From: a virus
Reading direction: 5' to 3' (one strand)
Length of the DNA: 59,620 nt
Virus record (IMG/VR): IMGVR_UViG_3300009507_000020
Location: 1 to 59,620 of that record
Shown here: positions 40,140 through 52,000 of the stretch, one piece after another
Numbering within the stretch: position 1 is the first letter of the stretch
How the letters are laid out: each line of letters starts with the position of its first letter
Translations under genes and position numbers: made by a program
The notes under the pieces: generated by a model
Databases searched by the model: none
What the model was told of the DNA's origin: nothing
The model's input: only the letters and a program-made list of their open reading frames with translations

Positions 40140-40331
40140 ATGCGAAGAAGACAATCTCGAAGATCGGACTATATTGAAATGCGGATGGAACAGTTAGCCG
40201 TAGAACGAGACAATCCGAATAACAACGAAATAGACTCTGCATGGTATCAAAGGATAATCCAAGAATTGGACTGGGCACAACAAGCAATGAATAAAACAAC
40301 TCAACGCAATTGTTTTATGGAGACAAATTAA
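40140..40331 (+). CDS. Small helical protein between gp25 and gp6
   Basis: 63 residues, very basic at the N-terminus (MRRRQSRRSDYIEMRMEQLA) and then helical (WYQRIIQELDWAQQAM). Its stop is immediately followed by the gp6 start. I recall a similar short protein between gp25 and gp6 in other T4-like marine phages. The function is unknown; an assembly chaperone is possible. Contains a single Cys. Confidence 0.65.
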   Translation: MRRRQSRRSDYIEMRMEQLAVERDNPNNNEIDSAWYQRIIQELDWAQQAMNKTTQRNCFMETN

Positions 40332-42128
40332 ATGGCAACAACAATCAAGTCAACAGAGTTAGACTTCGACGGAATTAAGAATAATCTCAAGTTATTCCTC
40401 GCACAAAAGGAAGAGTTTGCTGATTACAATTTCGAAGCTTCTGGTGTCTCAAACTTACTGGACGTTCTTGCATACAACACGCATTACAATGCACTGCTTG
40501 CAAACTTTGCATTGAACGAGTCCTTCATATCCACTGCACAGTTGAGATCTTCTTTGGTCGGTCTTGCGAGTTCACTTGGGTACGCGGTATCTTCTCGCAA
40601 CGCATCCTTTGCGGTTCTGAGAATGTATCTGGACTATTCGTCTGACGTATCTCGCCCCGCGTCTATCTCTATGCCTAAAGGTTTTCAGTTCACCACTACC
40701 GTAGACAACAAGTCGTTTACATTTAAGACACGTGACGTGTTGACCGGAACCGATGATGGAAATGGTCTATACTACTTTCAAGTCAATGCAAACACCAATG
40801 TTGCAATATACGAAGGAACTGAAAGAACTAAGAACTTTATTGCTGGCCCCGTTGCAGAGAATGACTCGTACGTTATACCTGAGTCACGATTAGACCTTGA
40901 CACTGTAGAGGTTAGGGTGTATAATGACACTTCGACTTCTTCATATGACGTATATACTAACCTAAACACAACTACTAATATTAGTTCAATATCTAAGATC
41001 TTCGTGATCAAGGAGACTCCTAATGGTTCGTATGAAATTACTTTTTCTAACGGTACTACCTTGGGTCTTTCTCCTCAGTCTGGGAATAGAATCGAGGTCG
41101 TCTATGACATCACCGCAGGGCCAGAGGCAAATGGTGCAAGAACATTCACACCAGACAGTGGCATCAATGGGAAAGAAGTCCAGATTACCACAACAACCAT
41201 CTCATCTGGTGGATCACTAAAAGAAGACTTGGAGTCCATTCGTAAGAATGCACCCTATCAGTATGCTGCACAGAATCGTGCAGTGACCGCAGAAGATTAC
41301 TCTTCGTTGATACTACGTGAATATGGTAACATCGTAACAGACGTTAAAACATGGGGTGGAGAAGACAACGTACCCCCTCAATATGGTACAGTATTTACGT
41401 CACTAGTATTCTCATCTGAAGATGCGACTCTAAAACAGACAACTAAGGATGGTATTCGTTCTCTTTTGAAGGATCTCGCAGTGGTCACTTTTAGTCTTGA
41501 GTTTGTAGACCCTATTGAGACATTCATTGAGGTACAGACCTTCTTCCAGTACAATCAGAACTTGACTGCATTAAATCAATCCTCGGTTCAGAACAACGTC
41601 AAGACAACTATGCAGACTCATTTTGATGCGAACCTTGGTGACTTTGACCAGTCATTCCGTCGTTCTAATCTACTGACAGAGATCGACGACACAGATCCAT
41701 CCGTGTTATCTTCTCGTGCAGAGATAAAGATGCAAAACAGATTTAAACCTGTTACCGGTCAAACCAACTACAAAGTGTACTATCCTACGTCGATTGCTGC
41801 ACCGGATGACACTCAACACATAGTTATCTCAAAGAACTTCAGATATCAAGGTGAGACATGTTACTTACGTAATCGTCTGAGTTCTAATGTACTTGAGTTG
41901 TTCAGTTACACGGCAGGTAAACTCGCGTTGGACAATGTGGGCACATATGATGCTGCGACTGGAATATTGAACCTAGAGAACTTTATTATCTCTTTAACAA
42001 GTGGGGATCATGTTAAAATTGTTGCAACTCCCGCTAATCAAGCTACAATAACGCCACTGCGAAATAACATTCTAAGATATGATGCTGCATCATCATTTGC
42101 GAATGCTATCTTGACAGATTCATTATAA
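40332..42128 (+). CDS. gp6: Baseplate wedge gp6-like
   Basis: 598 residues (T4: 660). STELDFDGIKNNLKLFLAQK then FEASGVSNLLDVLAYNTHYN at the N-terminus, and ESIRKNAPYQYAAQNRAVTA then EDYSSLILREYGNI in the middle, are strong gp6/gpJ-type signatures. gp6 forms the inner ring of the baseplate and holds wedges together. The C-terminus carries strands around KVYYPTSIAAPDD. No unusual feature. Follows the small basic protein with no gap. Confidence 0.92.
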   Translation: MATTIKSTELDFDGIKNNLKLFLAQKEEFADYNFEASGVSNLLDVLAYNTHYNALLANFALNESFISTAQLRSSLVGLASSLGYAVSSRNASFAVLRMYLDYSSDVSRPASISMPKGFQFTTTVDNKSFTFKTRDVLTGTDDGNGLYYFQVNANTNVAIYEGTERTKNFIAGPVAENDSYVIPESRLDLDTVEVRVYNDTSTSSYDVYTNLNTTTNISSISKIFVIKETPNGSYEITFSNGTTLGLSPQSGNRIEVVYDITAGPEANGARTFTPDSGINGKEVQITTTTISSGGSLKEDLESIRKNAPYQYAAQNRAVTAEDYSSLILREYGNIVTDVKTWGGEDNVPPQYGTVFTSLVFSSEDATLKQTTKDGIRSLLKDLAVVTFSLEFVDPIETFIEVQTFFQYNQNLTALNQSSVQNNVKTTMQTHFDANLGDFDQSFRRSNLLTEIDDTDPSVLSSRAEIKMQNRFKPVTGQTNYKVYYPTSIAAPDDTQHIVISKNFRYQGETCYLRNRLSSNVLELFSYTAGKLALDNVGTYDAATGILNLENFIISLTSGDHVKIVATPANQATITPLRNNILRYDAASSFANAILTDSL

Positions 42129-42131
42129 ATA
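42124..42131 (+). promoter_or_regulatory. T4-type late promoter for the gp8-like gene
   Basis: TATAAATA overlapping the gp6 stop, 29 bases before the next ATG. Exact late consensus. Confidence 0.75.
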
Positions 42132-42159
42132 GATAAACAAACAATAGAGTGTAAGTTAC

Positions 42160-43521
42160 ATGACGACCAGTTCAATAACATCCGACGGCAGAAAGGTAAT
42201 GATCAACCAGTTCAAAAATAGTTTGGACGGTGACAGTGATCGATATTACATTGGTTTATCCAGTAGTGATTCTTCGTCTGCGGGATTACATGATCAAATG
42301 ATGACAAGAAATGAAATGCATTTTGTCAAATCAATTTCTGCAAACAGTTTTGTTGTGGAAACAAACGACTGGATTTCGGGTACTTCTTACAATCAGTACG
42401 ATAATAACGACACAAATCGTTCTAACTTCTATGTTGCCAATAGTAATAGTGAAGTTTTTATGGTCATAGAACAAGGAAAGAATAGTGCAGGTGTTGCGAC
42501 TGGATCAACGGTAGAACCTACTGTCGAAATTGCAACTGCATATAACGGAATACAGAATACATTCCCTACCGGTGACGGGTATCTTTGGAGATATTTGTAC
42601 AGGATGTCTGGTGGTGCTGTAAACAATTTTAAAACATCTGAGTTCATGCCTGTCTCTGTTATTAAGGGTACGGCTAGTATTGCAGAAACTATCGAACAGA
42701 AATCTCTACAGACTAACGCCATCAAAGGAGAACTTCTTGGTGTTGCAATCGTAGACGGTGGGTCAGGTTATCAATTTGTTCCACGGGTAGATATTGAAGG
42801 TAATGGTACCGGTGCAGCATTCTCCGCAACCATTGATGACGGTAAGGTTGTTAAAATTGAATTAGATTCGGACAAGTTCAGCAATCTGCTCCACGGTAGT
42901 GGTTATGACTATGCGAAGATTGTTCCATCCGACTTTACAAGATCGGGCAGTGCAGTATTCAGACCAATCATTGCACCACAAGGTGGTATCAATAAAGATC
43001 CGGTGTCGTCTCTGTGTGCAGGTAAGATCATGTTACAGAACACTATTCAGAACGATGAGGGTTCTACTTTACCTCTCGCAGACCCCGCAAATGATTTTAA
43101 ACAGGTCGTTCTGTTAAGTAATATAACGCAACTGGATTCAACTGCAAAGTACACTAGCAACGTAGGAACTGCGATGCACTCATTCACAGTTAGTTCTGGC
43201 AGCGACATTTTTGATGCAGATGAGATCTTCGTTAGTTCGAGCGGAGCAGGTGCTAAGGGTAAGACTTTTTGGCACGACAACTCAAACAACAGACTGTATT
43301 TTATACAGAATGACTCTACGGGGTTTGGAGAGTTCGAAATTAACACAACAATCACTACAGTGAATACTTCAAAAACAAAGTTCATTGATGCAATTGTTGA
43401 ACCAGATTTCGACAGATATTCGGGTGATTTAATGTACATAAATAACCTCAACAACGCTATACTACGATCAGGCACACAAACCGAAGATTTCCGAATCGTA
43501 ATTGATTTGGGAACAAAGTAA
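42160..43521 (+). CDS. Baseplate wedge protein, gp8-like
   Basis: 453 residues. SDRYYIGLSSSDSSSAGLHD, then WISGTSYNQYDNN and PTGDGYLWRYLYRMSG near the N-terminus, and SGDLMYINNLNNAILRSGTQ then TEDFRIVIDLGTK at the end follow the layout of wedge proteins annotated gp8 in T4-like marine phages. In T4, gp8 is a dimer that joins gp7 and gp10 in the wedge. The central third is loosely conserved and may carry extra domains (GSGYQFVPRVDIEGNGTGAA). Assignment is moderate. Confidence 0.6.
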   Translation: MTTSSITSDGRKVMINQFKNSLDGDSDRYYIGLSSSDSSSAGLHDQMMTRNEMHFVKSISANSFVVETNDWISGTSYNQYDNNDTNRSNFYVANSNSEVFMVIEQGKNSAGVATGSTVEPTVEIATAYNGIQNTFPTGDGYLWRYLYRMSGGAVNNFKTSEFMPVSVIKGTASIAETIEQKSLQTNAIKGELLGVAIVDGGSGYQFVPRVDIEGNGTGAAFSATIDDGKVVKIELDSDKFSNLLHGSGYDYAKIVPSDFTRSGSAVFRPIIAPQGGINKDPVSSLCAGKIMLQNTIQNDEGSTLPLADPANDFKQVVLLSNITQLDSTAKYTSNVGTAMHSFTVSSGSDIFDADEIFVSSSGAGAKGKTFWHDNSNNRLYFIQNDSTGFGEFEINTTITTVNTSKTKFIDAIVEPDFDRYSGDLMYINNLNNAILRSGTQTEDFRIVIDLGTK

Positions 43522-43531
43522 AGGGACAAAA

Positions 43532-46500
43532 ATGGCAACTACATTTACATCTGCGACGTTAAGTGGTTCTTATGATGACGATCTCGATCAAGATAAGGGA
43601 TTTCATCAAATACTATTTAACAGTGGTAGGGCACTTCAAGCACGAGAGTTAACTCAACTTCAAAGTCTGATCTATCAAGAGATGGGTCGTTTTGGACGTA
43701 ACATCTTTAAAGAAGGTGCAGCGGTTAGTTCTGGTGGAATGGCAATCAACGCAGCTCACGAGTTTGTCAAGATCGCATCTACTAATGCAGGTTCTGCATT
43801 TGCAAACATTCCTGTCGGTACGGTTTTCAGAGATGACGTTACTGGTCTTGAAGCCAGAGTACTTGAAGTACAACCACGAAACACAGGTTTGGGTTTCACA
43901 TATGATACTTTATATGTCCAATACATCAATACTGATCAATCTGTTGTTGCCGGTCTACCTGATCGTTTCGGTGACAAAGTTACTCTGTTTGATCAGTCCG
44001 GTTCTGGTTACGAGTTAGTAACTGAGACTCCTAATGCATCTGGTCGTGGCGTACGGTTTGACGTTGCAACAGGTGACTTCTTTGTACTAGGTCGATTTGT
44101 AAAAGCAACTACACAAAACCTCATTATAAGTCCATACACCCAATCCTTTACTGGGGCGATTGGATTTAAGGTTGTTCAAGAAGTTATATCTGTATCAGAT
44201 GATGCGTCCTTGTATGATAACAATGGTGGTGCTGTTAATACTGCATCACCCGGCGCAGATCGATATAGAATAAGATTGATTCTATGTGATCATTCAACTA
44301 TCGCAAGCGACGAAACTTTCGTATTTCTTGCCAATGTCGAGAACTCAAAAATTGTTGAGGAAGTCGATGAGGGTGATGCATACAACAAGATTAACGAACT
44401 CATTGCACTACGTACCGAAGAAGAGTCGGGTGACTATATTGTCAACCCATACACGATTCACTTCGAAGATGAGGTTGCAGGTGATTCCTCTTTGGAATTG
44501 ATTGTATCGACCGGTAGTGCATATGTCAATGGTTATCGAGTAGATACTCCATCACCCGTTAAATTAAAAGTCCCACGTCCTCAGACTACAGACAACCGCA
44601 ACAACGACATTGTTCCTATTGAATACGGTAACTATTTTGTTGCAGATTCTGGTCGAGGTCTACCTAATCTGGATATGGCGACAGTCAATCTAAGCACGTC
44701 ACTGACAGATCCAAGTAGTAATACTATCGGTACTGCAAGAATACGTGCGGTAGAAAAAGGATCTACTCTTCCTAACAACGGAACGCACAAGATTTATGTC
44801 TTTGATATCAATGTCGACTCAGATAAAGACCTTACTGATATCAAGTCAATTGGTACTTCCACAACTAACTTATACAAGTTATCCACTGCGGTCAATGGTG
44901 CGGGAACAGACAGTGATGTGAAGTTGTTCAACACACAAGACAACTCCTTGTTGATGCCTTTGACTCAGAATAGACTCCAATCAATATCTGATATCGTTTT
45001 GAAAGTGCAACGACATGTTGGAAGTAAGACAGTTGCGTCAAGTAAGATTGACATCTCTTCTGTATTGGGTGCAGGCGAATCTTTTGTTGACACCAGTAAT
45101 TGGGTTGTTGCGTCTACTACTCGTGGTTTTATTCCACACACAGTCAATGCATCTAATGGTGAGATAACTCTCTCAGACGTTGCTGACGGTGTTGTTCTTG
45201 AAGTGTTGTACTATGTCCAGAAAACTGGTGCAGTACGTACCAAGACTGAATTGACTGGTATCACTGACACGTTGACCAAACAGACAGGATTTGACGTATA
45301 TAACGACGTTGCATACTGTTACTACGAGTTTGATCATGTTGATGTGACAGAACTAGACTCTGTGAGAGCAACTTTCTCTTCTGGTCTTGACATGTTCAAT
45401 AGTTTTATTTTGGACGATGGTCAGAGAGACAACTTCTATCAACGTGCACGTCTGATCCACAATGGGGAAGACAGTGCACCCAACAACTTGTATGTTAACT
45501 ATAAGAGATTGCGCCACAACAACGATGGTGACTTCTTTGCCGCGTCATCTTACAACACGATAAACTATAGGGATATACCTACTCACGTAAATCAGACTGG
45601 TAATGAAGTAAATCTATTTAATTACTTGGACTTCCGTTCTGATAATGACAATGGTACGTTTGCCAATATCAATTTCCTTCCTAAGAACGGTGACAATGTT
45701 ACCGCAGACATTAGTTACTACCTGCCCCGTGCAGATAAGTTATTGTTGACTCAAGAAGGTGAGTTGCAGTTGTTGATGGGTAACCAAGCAGCAGATCCAC
45801 AGTTCAAACCTACGCCAGAAAATGCGTTAGAGTTGTACAAGATAAAAATGAATCCTAATACGTTAAATGGTCAGGATCTATCTTTCGATCCAGTAGAACA
45901 TAGACATTATACTATGAAGGATATATCTAACCTTGAGGATAAGGTTGATGCATTATCAGAATCTACAGCTTTATCTATACTAGAGTTACGTAACCTTTTA
46001 AGTCCTTCTTTGGATAGTGCGGGAGAAGAAAGACTCGCGATTGGTAATCAATCAGACGATCAATCAGATCACGATACGTCAGACACTGAGAACGTAGATT
46101 ATTCTGCGTCACTAGATCCAGATGCCCAGATTATTTACCCTAAAGCGGCAGAAGAGAACATAAGACTTATGTTCAACAATTCATTGTCTACGGGTGTCAC
46201 TAAAATAGGTGACAACATATACTTGAACCATGATAGCGCAGAGTGGGCATTCCAGTCACTTGCATCTGATCATATTAAAGTCAACCCGTTTGGACATGTA
46301 CAGAATACCGGTACTCTCAAGATGTCACCGTCTTCTGACGAATGGAAAGATACTCAGACAAATGCAAACCGTGCAATTGAAGGTTCTGAAAACTTATCCA
46401 CCAATCAAGCGTTTTTATGGAACTCTTGGCAGTGGAACTGGCAGGGTCGTGTCGGTCTTATAACTCGATCGATTAAGTCCGCTGCAATTCGCAAACGATA

Positions 46501-48802
46501 CGCTGGTAGGACTGTCGATCTTGCACTCATTCCATTCATACGTTCACGTAAGGTCTTCTTCCACGCGAAGGGATTGAAACCCAATACTAGATTCACTCCA
46601 TTCTTTGATGGTATGAAAGTATCCGAGTGGTGTCGTGAAGAGTCGACGTTTGTTCGTTGGTCTGATCGTACCGATGGTTGGGGTAACCGTTATGGATGGA
46701 ACATTGCTGCTCACCCACAGGGATCTTCTGATTTAATCTCTGATGCAAACGGTGAGATCATTGGTTCCTACTTCATACCTTCTGTCCGTGCAGTTCGCGA
46801 AAAGGCAATTAAGAAGTGGGGTAAGAAAGCCGGTGCCAAGTACTTCACTCAACGTAGATTCCGTGCAGGTGTAAGAGAGTTCATGTTGCTAGACATTGAC
46901 AAACCCGATTGGGGTGAAGCAGGGTCTAAAGCATTCTGTTACTATGCAGCAATGGGTATCGCGATACACTCTTTGAATATTTGGAAGTATCTCCGTTATC
47001 CAGATTCCCCACATCCTTATTCATGGTTGAGTAAGAGGGCACAGACTCGCCTTACTAAAGAACAGAAGGAAAGACTGGACGCGGTATCTGCGGGTAATGT
47101 TTTGATAACAGAACCTAAAGTATCTGGTCGATTCGGTACCAATCAGATTCCATTAACTACAACAGAACTGCGTAACATTGACAACAAAAACACAATGTCT
47201 ACAGTTTTGTCAGACTACATTGGTGTGGATCTCAATCACCAAGCGTCTACTGAAGTTAATCCTATTGCACCACCTGAAAATCCATTGTCACAGACGTTTT
47301 ATGTCGACAACCCATATGGATTGGTATTGACCAAACTTCAGTTATACTTCCGTTCGAAAGATACGGGTAACCTTCCCGTGTCCATACACATACGTCCAGT
47401 AGAGAATGGTAAACCTTCTCAAAACATTATCGTGCCAGATTCTCATGTATTTAAGAATCCCGGCGATGTTGATGCGATTGGTACTACACCTATTCTCTCT
47501 ACTGTACAGTCTAGACCTACAACTTTTGAGTTTGATGAACCAATTCATCTACAACCTTGGAAGAGATATGCGATTGTAGTATCATCACAGTCAACTGAAT
47601 ATGAGTTGTTCAGTGCAACCGCAGGTAATCCTGTGTTAGGTTCTTCGGTCAAACGTGTAACTACACAACCAATTCCTGGCACTCTGTTCCTACCACAGAA
47701 CGGTACTAACTGGTTGGAGACTAAGAATCAAGACCTCATGTATCGTCTGTACCGTGCGAAGTTTAACCAAGGTGGTGGTTCTTTGATCTTGAACAACGAA
47801 GATCTTGCTCCTCGTGAGTTAGAGGACAATCCAATCTTAACTACTGCATTGTCTAATCGTGTATTTGTTAAACATATGTGTCACGGTCTGCGAGTAGGAG
47901 ATATTGCAAACCTAGACAGTGCGGAAGGATTCTTCGGTAACACTGCGGCAGACTTTAATGGTAACCACACAGTACAAGAAGTTGATGTACATGGTTATAC
48001 CATTGATGTTGACAGTGCAACGTTCTCTGGGTTCGGTGGTGGAGATAAGATTCGGTCTCAAGGTAACGTTGTCTTTACGACCGCAAATCTTATATTAGAG
48101 AATGCAATACCACGATCTACCTCAATTGATACATCCGCGAAGTTTACTTCTGGATCAAACATTAGTGGTGGAGAAACTCGATTCGTGCAAGATGCACAAT
48201 ATGCACGTATCACCCCTGAAGAAAATACTACTTTTGATTCTCCGAAAACAATCTATAATGCTGCATCCGAAACTTTAAACCTAGGTGCGGGTGTGAGATC
48301 TGCATACTTTAAGGTTGATTTCAAGTCTGGAGATGATTATGTTTCACCGATCATCGACCTACAGAGATCTTCTTTGGTTGCTGCGGGTTACTGTATAGAT
48401 GATCCTTCAATAACACCTCACCTATATCCAGTCTCAGAGACTGCACCTACTGGTGGTACTACTGCATCGAAGCACATTACTAAAGTAGTTGTGTTGCCGG
48501 AACCTGCTGTTGGTATTGATGCACGTGGCGATTGTTGGTTACCTGACAGTTCAGACGTAGACTTCTACTATAGAACTGCACAAGCGGACGAAGATATTAC
48601 TCTCCAACCTTGGATACTTCAAGAACCGAGAGAACCTCTTCCACGGAGAAATGACGGTAACTATAACCGTGCAGAGTATCTTGCGGGTGGTCAGAATGGT
48701 ACATTGAAACCATTCAATCAAGCGCAAACTAAATGGGTTATGAAAGCAGGTAGTATTGCCCCCGCAATTAAAAACCTTGCGATATCGTTTTTAGCGCATT
48801 AA
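43532..48802 (+). CDS. Very large DUF4815-type baseplate/fibre protein
   Basis: 1756 residues from ATG 43532; an upstream in-frame ATG at 43502 lies in the previous gene. The N-terminus (DDDLDQDKGFHQILFNSGRA then LQARELTQLQSLIYQEMGRF) is the DUF4815 signature common to large tail proteins of T4-like marine phages. Later parts include long strand-rich modules, KARRTVDLALIPF-like region AGRTVDLALIPFIRSRKVFF and several NPLSQTFYV-type segments. It probably forms a large outer wedge or fibre adapter (gp7/gp10 place). It is directly followed by a small coiled-coil protein and the giant repeat fibre. Confidence 0.75.
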   Translation: MATTFTSATLSGSYDDDLDQDKGFHQILFNSGRALQARELTQLQSLIYQEMGRFGRNIFKEGAAVSSGGMAINAAHEFVKIASTNAGSAFANIPVGTVFRDDVTGLEARVLEVQPRNTGLGFTYDTLYVQYINTDQSVVAGLPDRFGDKVTLFDQSGSGYELVTETPNASGRGVRFDVATGDFFVLGRFVKATTQNLIISPYTQSFTGAIGFKVVQEVISVSDDASLYDNNGGAVNTASPGADRYRIRLILCDHSTIASDETFVFLANVENSKIVEEVDEGDAYNKINELIALRTEEESGDYIVNPYTIHFEDEVAGDSSLELIVSTGSAYVNGYRVDTPSPVKLKVPRPQTTDNRNNDIVPIEYGNYFVADSGRGLPNLDMATVNLSTSLTDPSSNTIGTARIRAVEKGSTLPNNGTHKIYVFDINVDSDKDLTDIKSIGTSTTNLYKLSTAVNGAGTDSDVKLFNTQDNSLLMPLTQNRLQSISDIVLKVQRHVGSKTVASSKIDISSVLGAGESFVDTSNWVVASTTRGFIPHTVNASNGEITLSDVADGVVLEVLYYVQKTGAVRTKTELTGITDTLTKQTGFDVYNDVAYCYYEFDHVDVTELDSVRATFSSGLDMFNSFILDDGQRDNFYQRARLIHNGEDSAPNNLYVNYKRLRHNNDGDFFAASSYNTINYRDIPTHVNQTGNEVNLFNYLDFRSDNDNGTFANINFLPKNGDNVTADISYYLPRADKLLLTQEGELQLLMGNQAADPQFKPTPENALELYKIKMNPNTLNGQDLSFDPVEHRHYTMKDISNLEDKVDALSESTALSILELRNLLSPSLDSAGEERLAIGNQSDDQSDHDTSDTENVDYSASLDPDAQIIYPKAAEENIRLMFNNSLSTGVTKIGDNIYLNHDSAEWAFQSLASDHIKVNPFGHVQNTGTLKMSPSSDEWKDTQTNANRAIEGSENLSTNQAFLWNSWQWNWQGRVGLITRSIKSAAIRKRYAGRTVDLALIPFIRSRKVFFHAKGLKPNTRFTPFFDGMKVSEWCREESTFVRWSDRTDGWGNRYGWNIAAHPQGSSDLISDANGEIIGSYFIPSVRAVREKAIKKWGKKAGAKYFTQRRFRAGVREFMLLDIDKPDWGEAGSKAFCYYAAMGIAIHSLNIWKYLRYPDSPHPYSWLSKRAQTRLTKEQKERLDAVSAGNVLITEPKVSGRFGTNQIPLTTTELRNIDNKNTMSTVLSDYIGVDLNHQASTEVNPIAPPENPLSQTFYVDNPYGLVLTKLQLYFRSKDTGNLPVSIHIRPVENGKPSQNIIVPDSHVFKNPGDVDAIGTTPILSTVQSRPTTFEFDEPIHLQPWKRYAIVVSSQSTEYELFSATAGNPVLGSSVKRVTTQPIPGTLFLPQNGTNWLETKNQDLMYRLYRAKFNQGGGSLILNNEDLAPRELEDNPILTTALSNRVFVKHMCHGLRVGDIANLDSAEGFFGNTAADFNGNHTVQEVDVHGYTIDVDSATFSGFGGGDKIRSQGNVVFTTANLILENAIPRSTSIDTSAKFTSGSNISGGETRFVQDAQYARITPEENTTFDSPKTIYNAASETLNLGAGVRSAYFKVDFKSGDDYVSPIIDLQRSSLVAAGYCIDDPSITPHLYPVSETAPTGGTTASKHITKVVVLPEPAVGIDARGDCWLPDSSDVDFYYRTAQADEDITLQPWILQEPREPLPRRNDGNYNRAEYLAGGQNGTLKPFNQAQTKWVMKAGSIAPAIKNLAISFLAH

Positions 48803-48805
48803 TCC

Positions 48806-49045
48806 GTGGGTATAGATAATTATGTGCCTGTGGAAGGTTACCCACACTTAGTTCGAGATACCGAATCCAACACGATTATTAACACCAATCGTGCTGGTAT
48901 TCGGTCAGCTAAACAAAAACAAAAGATCCGCCGAGAAAAGGAACTACAAGAGATGACACAAAGAAATCGTCTTGATAATCTAGAAAAAGATATATCAGAA
49001 ATCAAGCGTTCTTTGGAATTGTTAATTTCTAATATGCATAAATAG
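48806..49045 (+). CDS. Small coiled-coil protein between wedge and fibre genes
   Basis: 79 residues from a GTG start three bases after the large DUF4815 gene. N-terminus GYPHLVRDTESNTIINTNRA is a conserved opening I recall in T4-like phages; the second half is one charged coiled coil (RLDNLEKDISEIKRSLELLI). Its last codons contain the CATAAATA late motif for the next gene. It may help assemble the fibre attachment site; function is unproven. Confidence 0.65.
   Translation: MGIDNYVPVEGYPHLVRDTESNTIINTNRAGIRSAKQKQKIRREKELQEMTQRNRLDNLEKDISEIKRSLELLISNMHK
49037..49044 (+). promoter_or_regulatory. T4-type late promoter for the giant fibre gene
   Basis: CATAAATA, one base off the late consensus, 41 bases before the ATG at 49085; it overlaps the preceding stop codon. 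Confidence 0.6.
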
Positions 49046-49084
49046 TATTATTAAAACTAGAGTTGCAGTGGGAATTACAATTTA

Positions 49085-52000
49085 ATGTCATACAGACCCC
49101 TAAAAAGTTTATCTGGTGGTGAACTTCAAGAGTTTACTCTTGCAGATGAAGACTCAATCGCCTATCAGGCGGGACTTCACCTTGCGGGTATGGATTCTTC
49201 TGACACGTCTGCATTGTCTAGATACGATCAAGGTAGTGAGTTAGTAGGTACATTCAATAACACCTTCTTTGATGAAACATCCAACGACGACCCTCTGGTT
49301 CTTTCTACAGAGTTTCAGGTTGTATCGACTTCCAATGTCACTAACGGTGTGCATACTATCACTTCTTCGGGTGGTGGTTTACCTCAAACCGTTTATATTG
49401 GTGACACATTAGAACTCAACATTGTACTGAACGCAACTGAAGTCAATGGTGGCGGGTTCGAAACTATTTCTGTTAACGCGACCACTGCGGGTAGCGCAAC
49501 ATTCACCGAGACTATTAATGGAACTCCTGCCCCAACTGTTATTGCGGGTGATGGTTCTATTACATGGCAAGACTTTGTAGATCCCACACTTAGTGGTGAG
49601 TATCGAGGAATCTATCGTTACACGTTGACTTCGACTGGGTCTATCAACATCTCTGTGCAATCAAACACGGTTGACCAAAACAACTCAACTAATGCGGCAG
49701 ATCTAGCGGTAACACTACCCACTATTGAAGTACAAGAGACACGTCCGCCTAGTAGTGTGGAAACTGAAACAGATTTGTTCCAGAGTCCTGCTGCGGATCT
49801 TCCTACTGGTGTTTTAAAAAGAAACCCAATATACTGGCAGACTCAACCACAGGGTCTAAAAGAAATGTCCGACGCAGAGTTGGATATTCTTTGTACTAAG
49901 TTTGCCCGTAAGATTGTAAACAACGAACTTCCTGGCACCTTCCGTCTATCAGATGGTTCGCCTGGATCTGGTTATTTTAAGTTTATTGAAAACATGTTCA
50001 CCGATACGAGAGGTGACGGTACCAATAACTATTATCATATATGGATGAAGGGTTCAAGTACCCCTATTCCCGCTGATCGAAAACCGATGTCCATCTTCCG
50101 TTATAACGGTGTCTTTGCTGGTTTGAAACAAATGTCAGACCCCGAGATACAGTATACCTTTGGTGAACGTGTAAAACAGTTGATCATGACTACTGGTATT
50201 GGTCAGTATCAACTAAGGTCATCATCTCAGGGTACACCAACTTCGCTTGGTACATGGGCAGCACGTGGCACGGCACTTGACACTAGAAGAACATTCATTG
50301 ATGATCCCGGCTATACTGGTCAGGCACCATTTGATACAAATTATACTGGTTCTTACACCCCAGATTACAATACCACTTTCGTTGGTAACTACGAACAGAA
50401 CTATTCATCTGAGTTCGTCGGTAATTACATAGGTTCGTTTATCTCTTTATACACTGGTGACTATGCAGAAGGTTATACCGGTGCGTATGAGAGCGATTTT
50501 GCAAAGAATTACTCCGGTAACTTTGAAAAGACATACGTCGACAATGTCTATTCGGGTAACTTTACACTAGGTTATACTGGTGATTATACGGGTGCAGATG
50601 TAACAGAACAGTTTTCCAACGTATATACTGGTACAGATGTAAGTGAAAACTACTCTTCAATCTATGTTGAAGAAGAATATACAGGTAACTACGGGTCTGA
50701 CTATACAGGTGAATATGAAGGTGATTTTAGTTCTACCTTTCTTGCAAACTATGCAGACCAAGAATACATCTCCGACTACGAAGCCATCTTTACTGGTGAC
50801 TACCAGTCAATATACACCTCACAGTATACTGGAGAGTACGAAGCACTTCTATACGAAACTTCATACAGTGAAGATTTTGTTACAAACTATTTGACTGATT
50901 TCGTTAGAGATTACACCGGTAACTATACTGGTGATTACGAAAGAACAGATGTCACAACCTTTACAGGTGAGTATGCAGGTGACACTCAAGAAACTTACAC
51001 AGGTGATTACACTGGTACGATCGTTGAGTTGTATACCGGTGAATACGTACGTCAGATCTCAGAGACTTACACCGGTGAGTATGGACGTGTTGACGAAGAG
51101 TTGTACACTGGTGATTACGAAGGTGATATCACAGAGACTTATACCGGAGACTATACCCGTGAAACGCCTGTGGTTTATACTGGCGATTACGAACGTGCAG
51201 ATCCTGAAGTCTACACTGGTAACTATAACTCTGCGATAGAAGAACAGTACACCGGAGATTACGAGAGAACTCAAGAAGACAGTTACACTGGATTGTATTC
51301 AGGTGATATACAAGAAGACTACACCGGAGATTACGAGAGAGAAGACGATGAGATCTATGAAGGTCAATACGTTCGTGAGATCCCAGAGAACTACACCGGT
51401 GAATATACTTCAGAAATCATCGAGATTTATAGTGGCAATTACGAGAGAACCCAAGTAGACACTTACACGGGTGATTACGAACGTGCAGATCCTGACACAT
51501 TTACAGGCGAATATGGTCGTATAGACGAGACTAGTTACACCGGTGATTATGAGAGAGCTGACTCAACTTTATTTGCTGGTGCATATGAGGGTGATGTTCT
51601 AGAACCCTACACTGGTGAATACGGTGGTACTATTTTAGAAACATACTCCGGTGATTATACTGGTGAAGTGCCTGAAGAATATATTGGATCTTATATTGGA
51701 TTGAATCAACGCACTTTCTCGGGTAACTATACCGGTATTCCTACAGAACAATACACTGGTATCTATTCTGGTGGTGTTTCTGAAACATATAGTTCTCTAT
51801 ACACTGGTGAGGCACTCGAAGACTACTCTGGAGATTACACAGGTGAGGCACTCGAAGACTACACTGGAGATTATACTGGTGAGATTGCAGAAGACTACAC
51901 CGGTGAGTATGAGTCTCAAATTGCAGAAGACTACACCGGTGATTATGAAGGTATTATTGATGAAACCTATACCGGCAACTATACTGGTGAGATCTCAGAA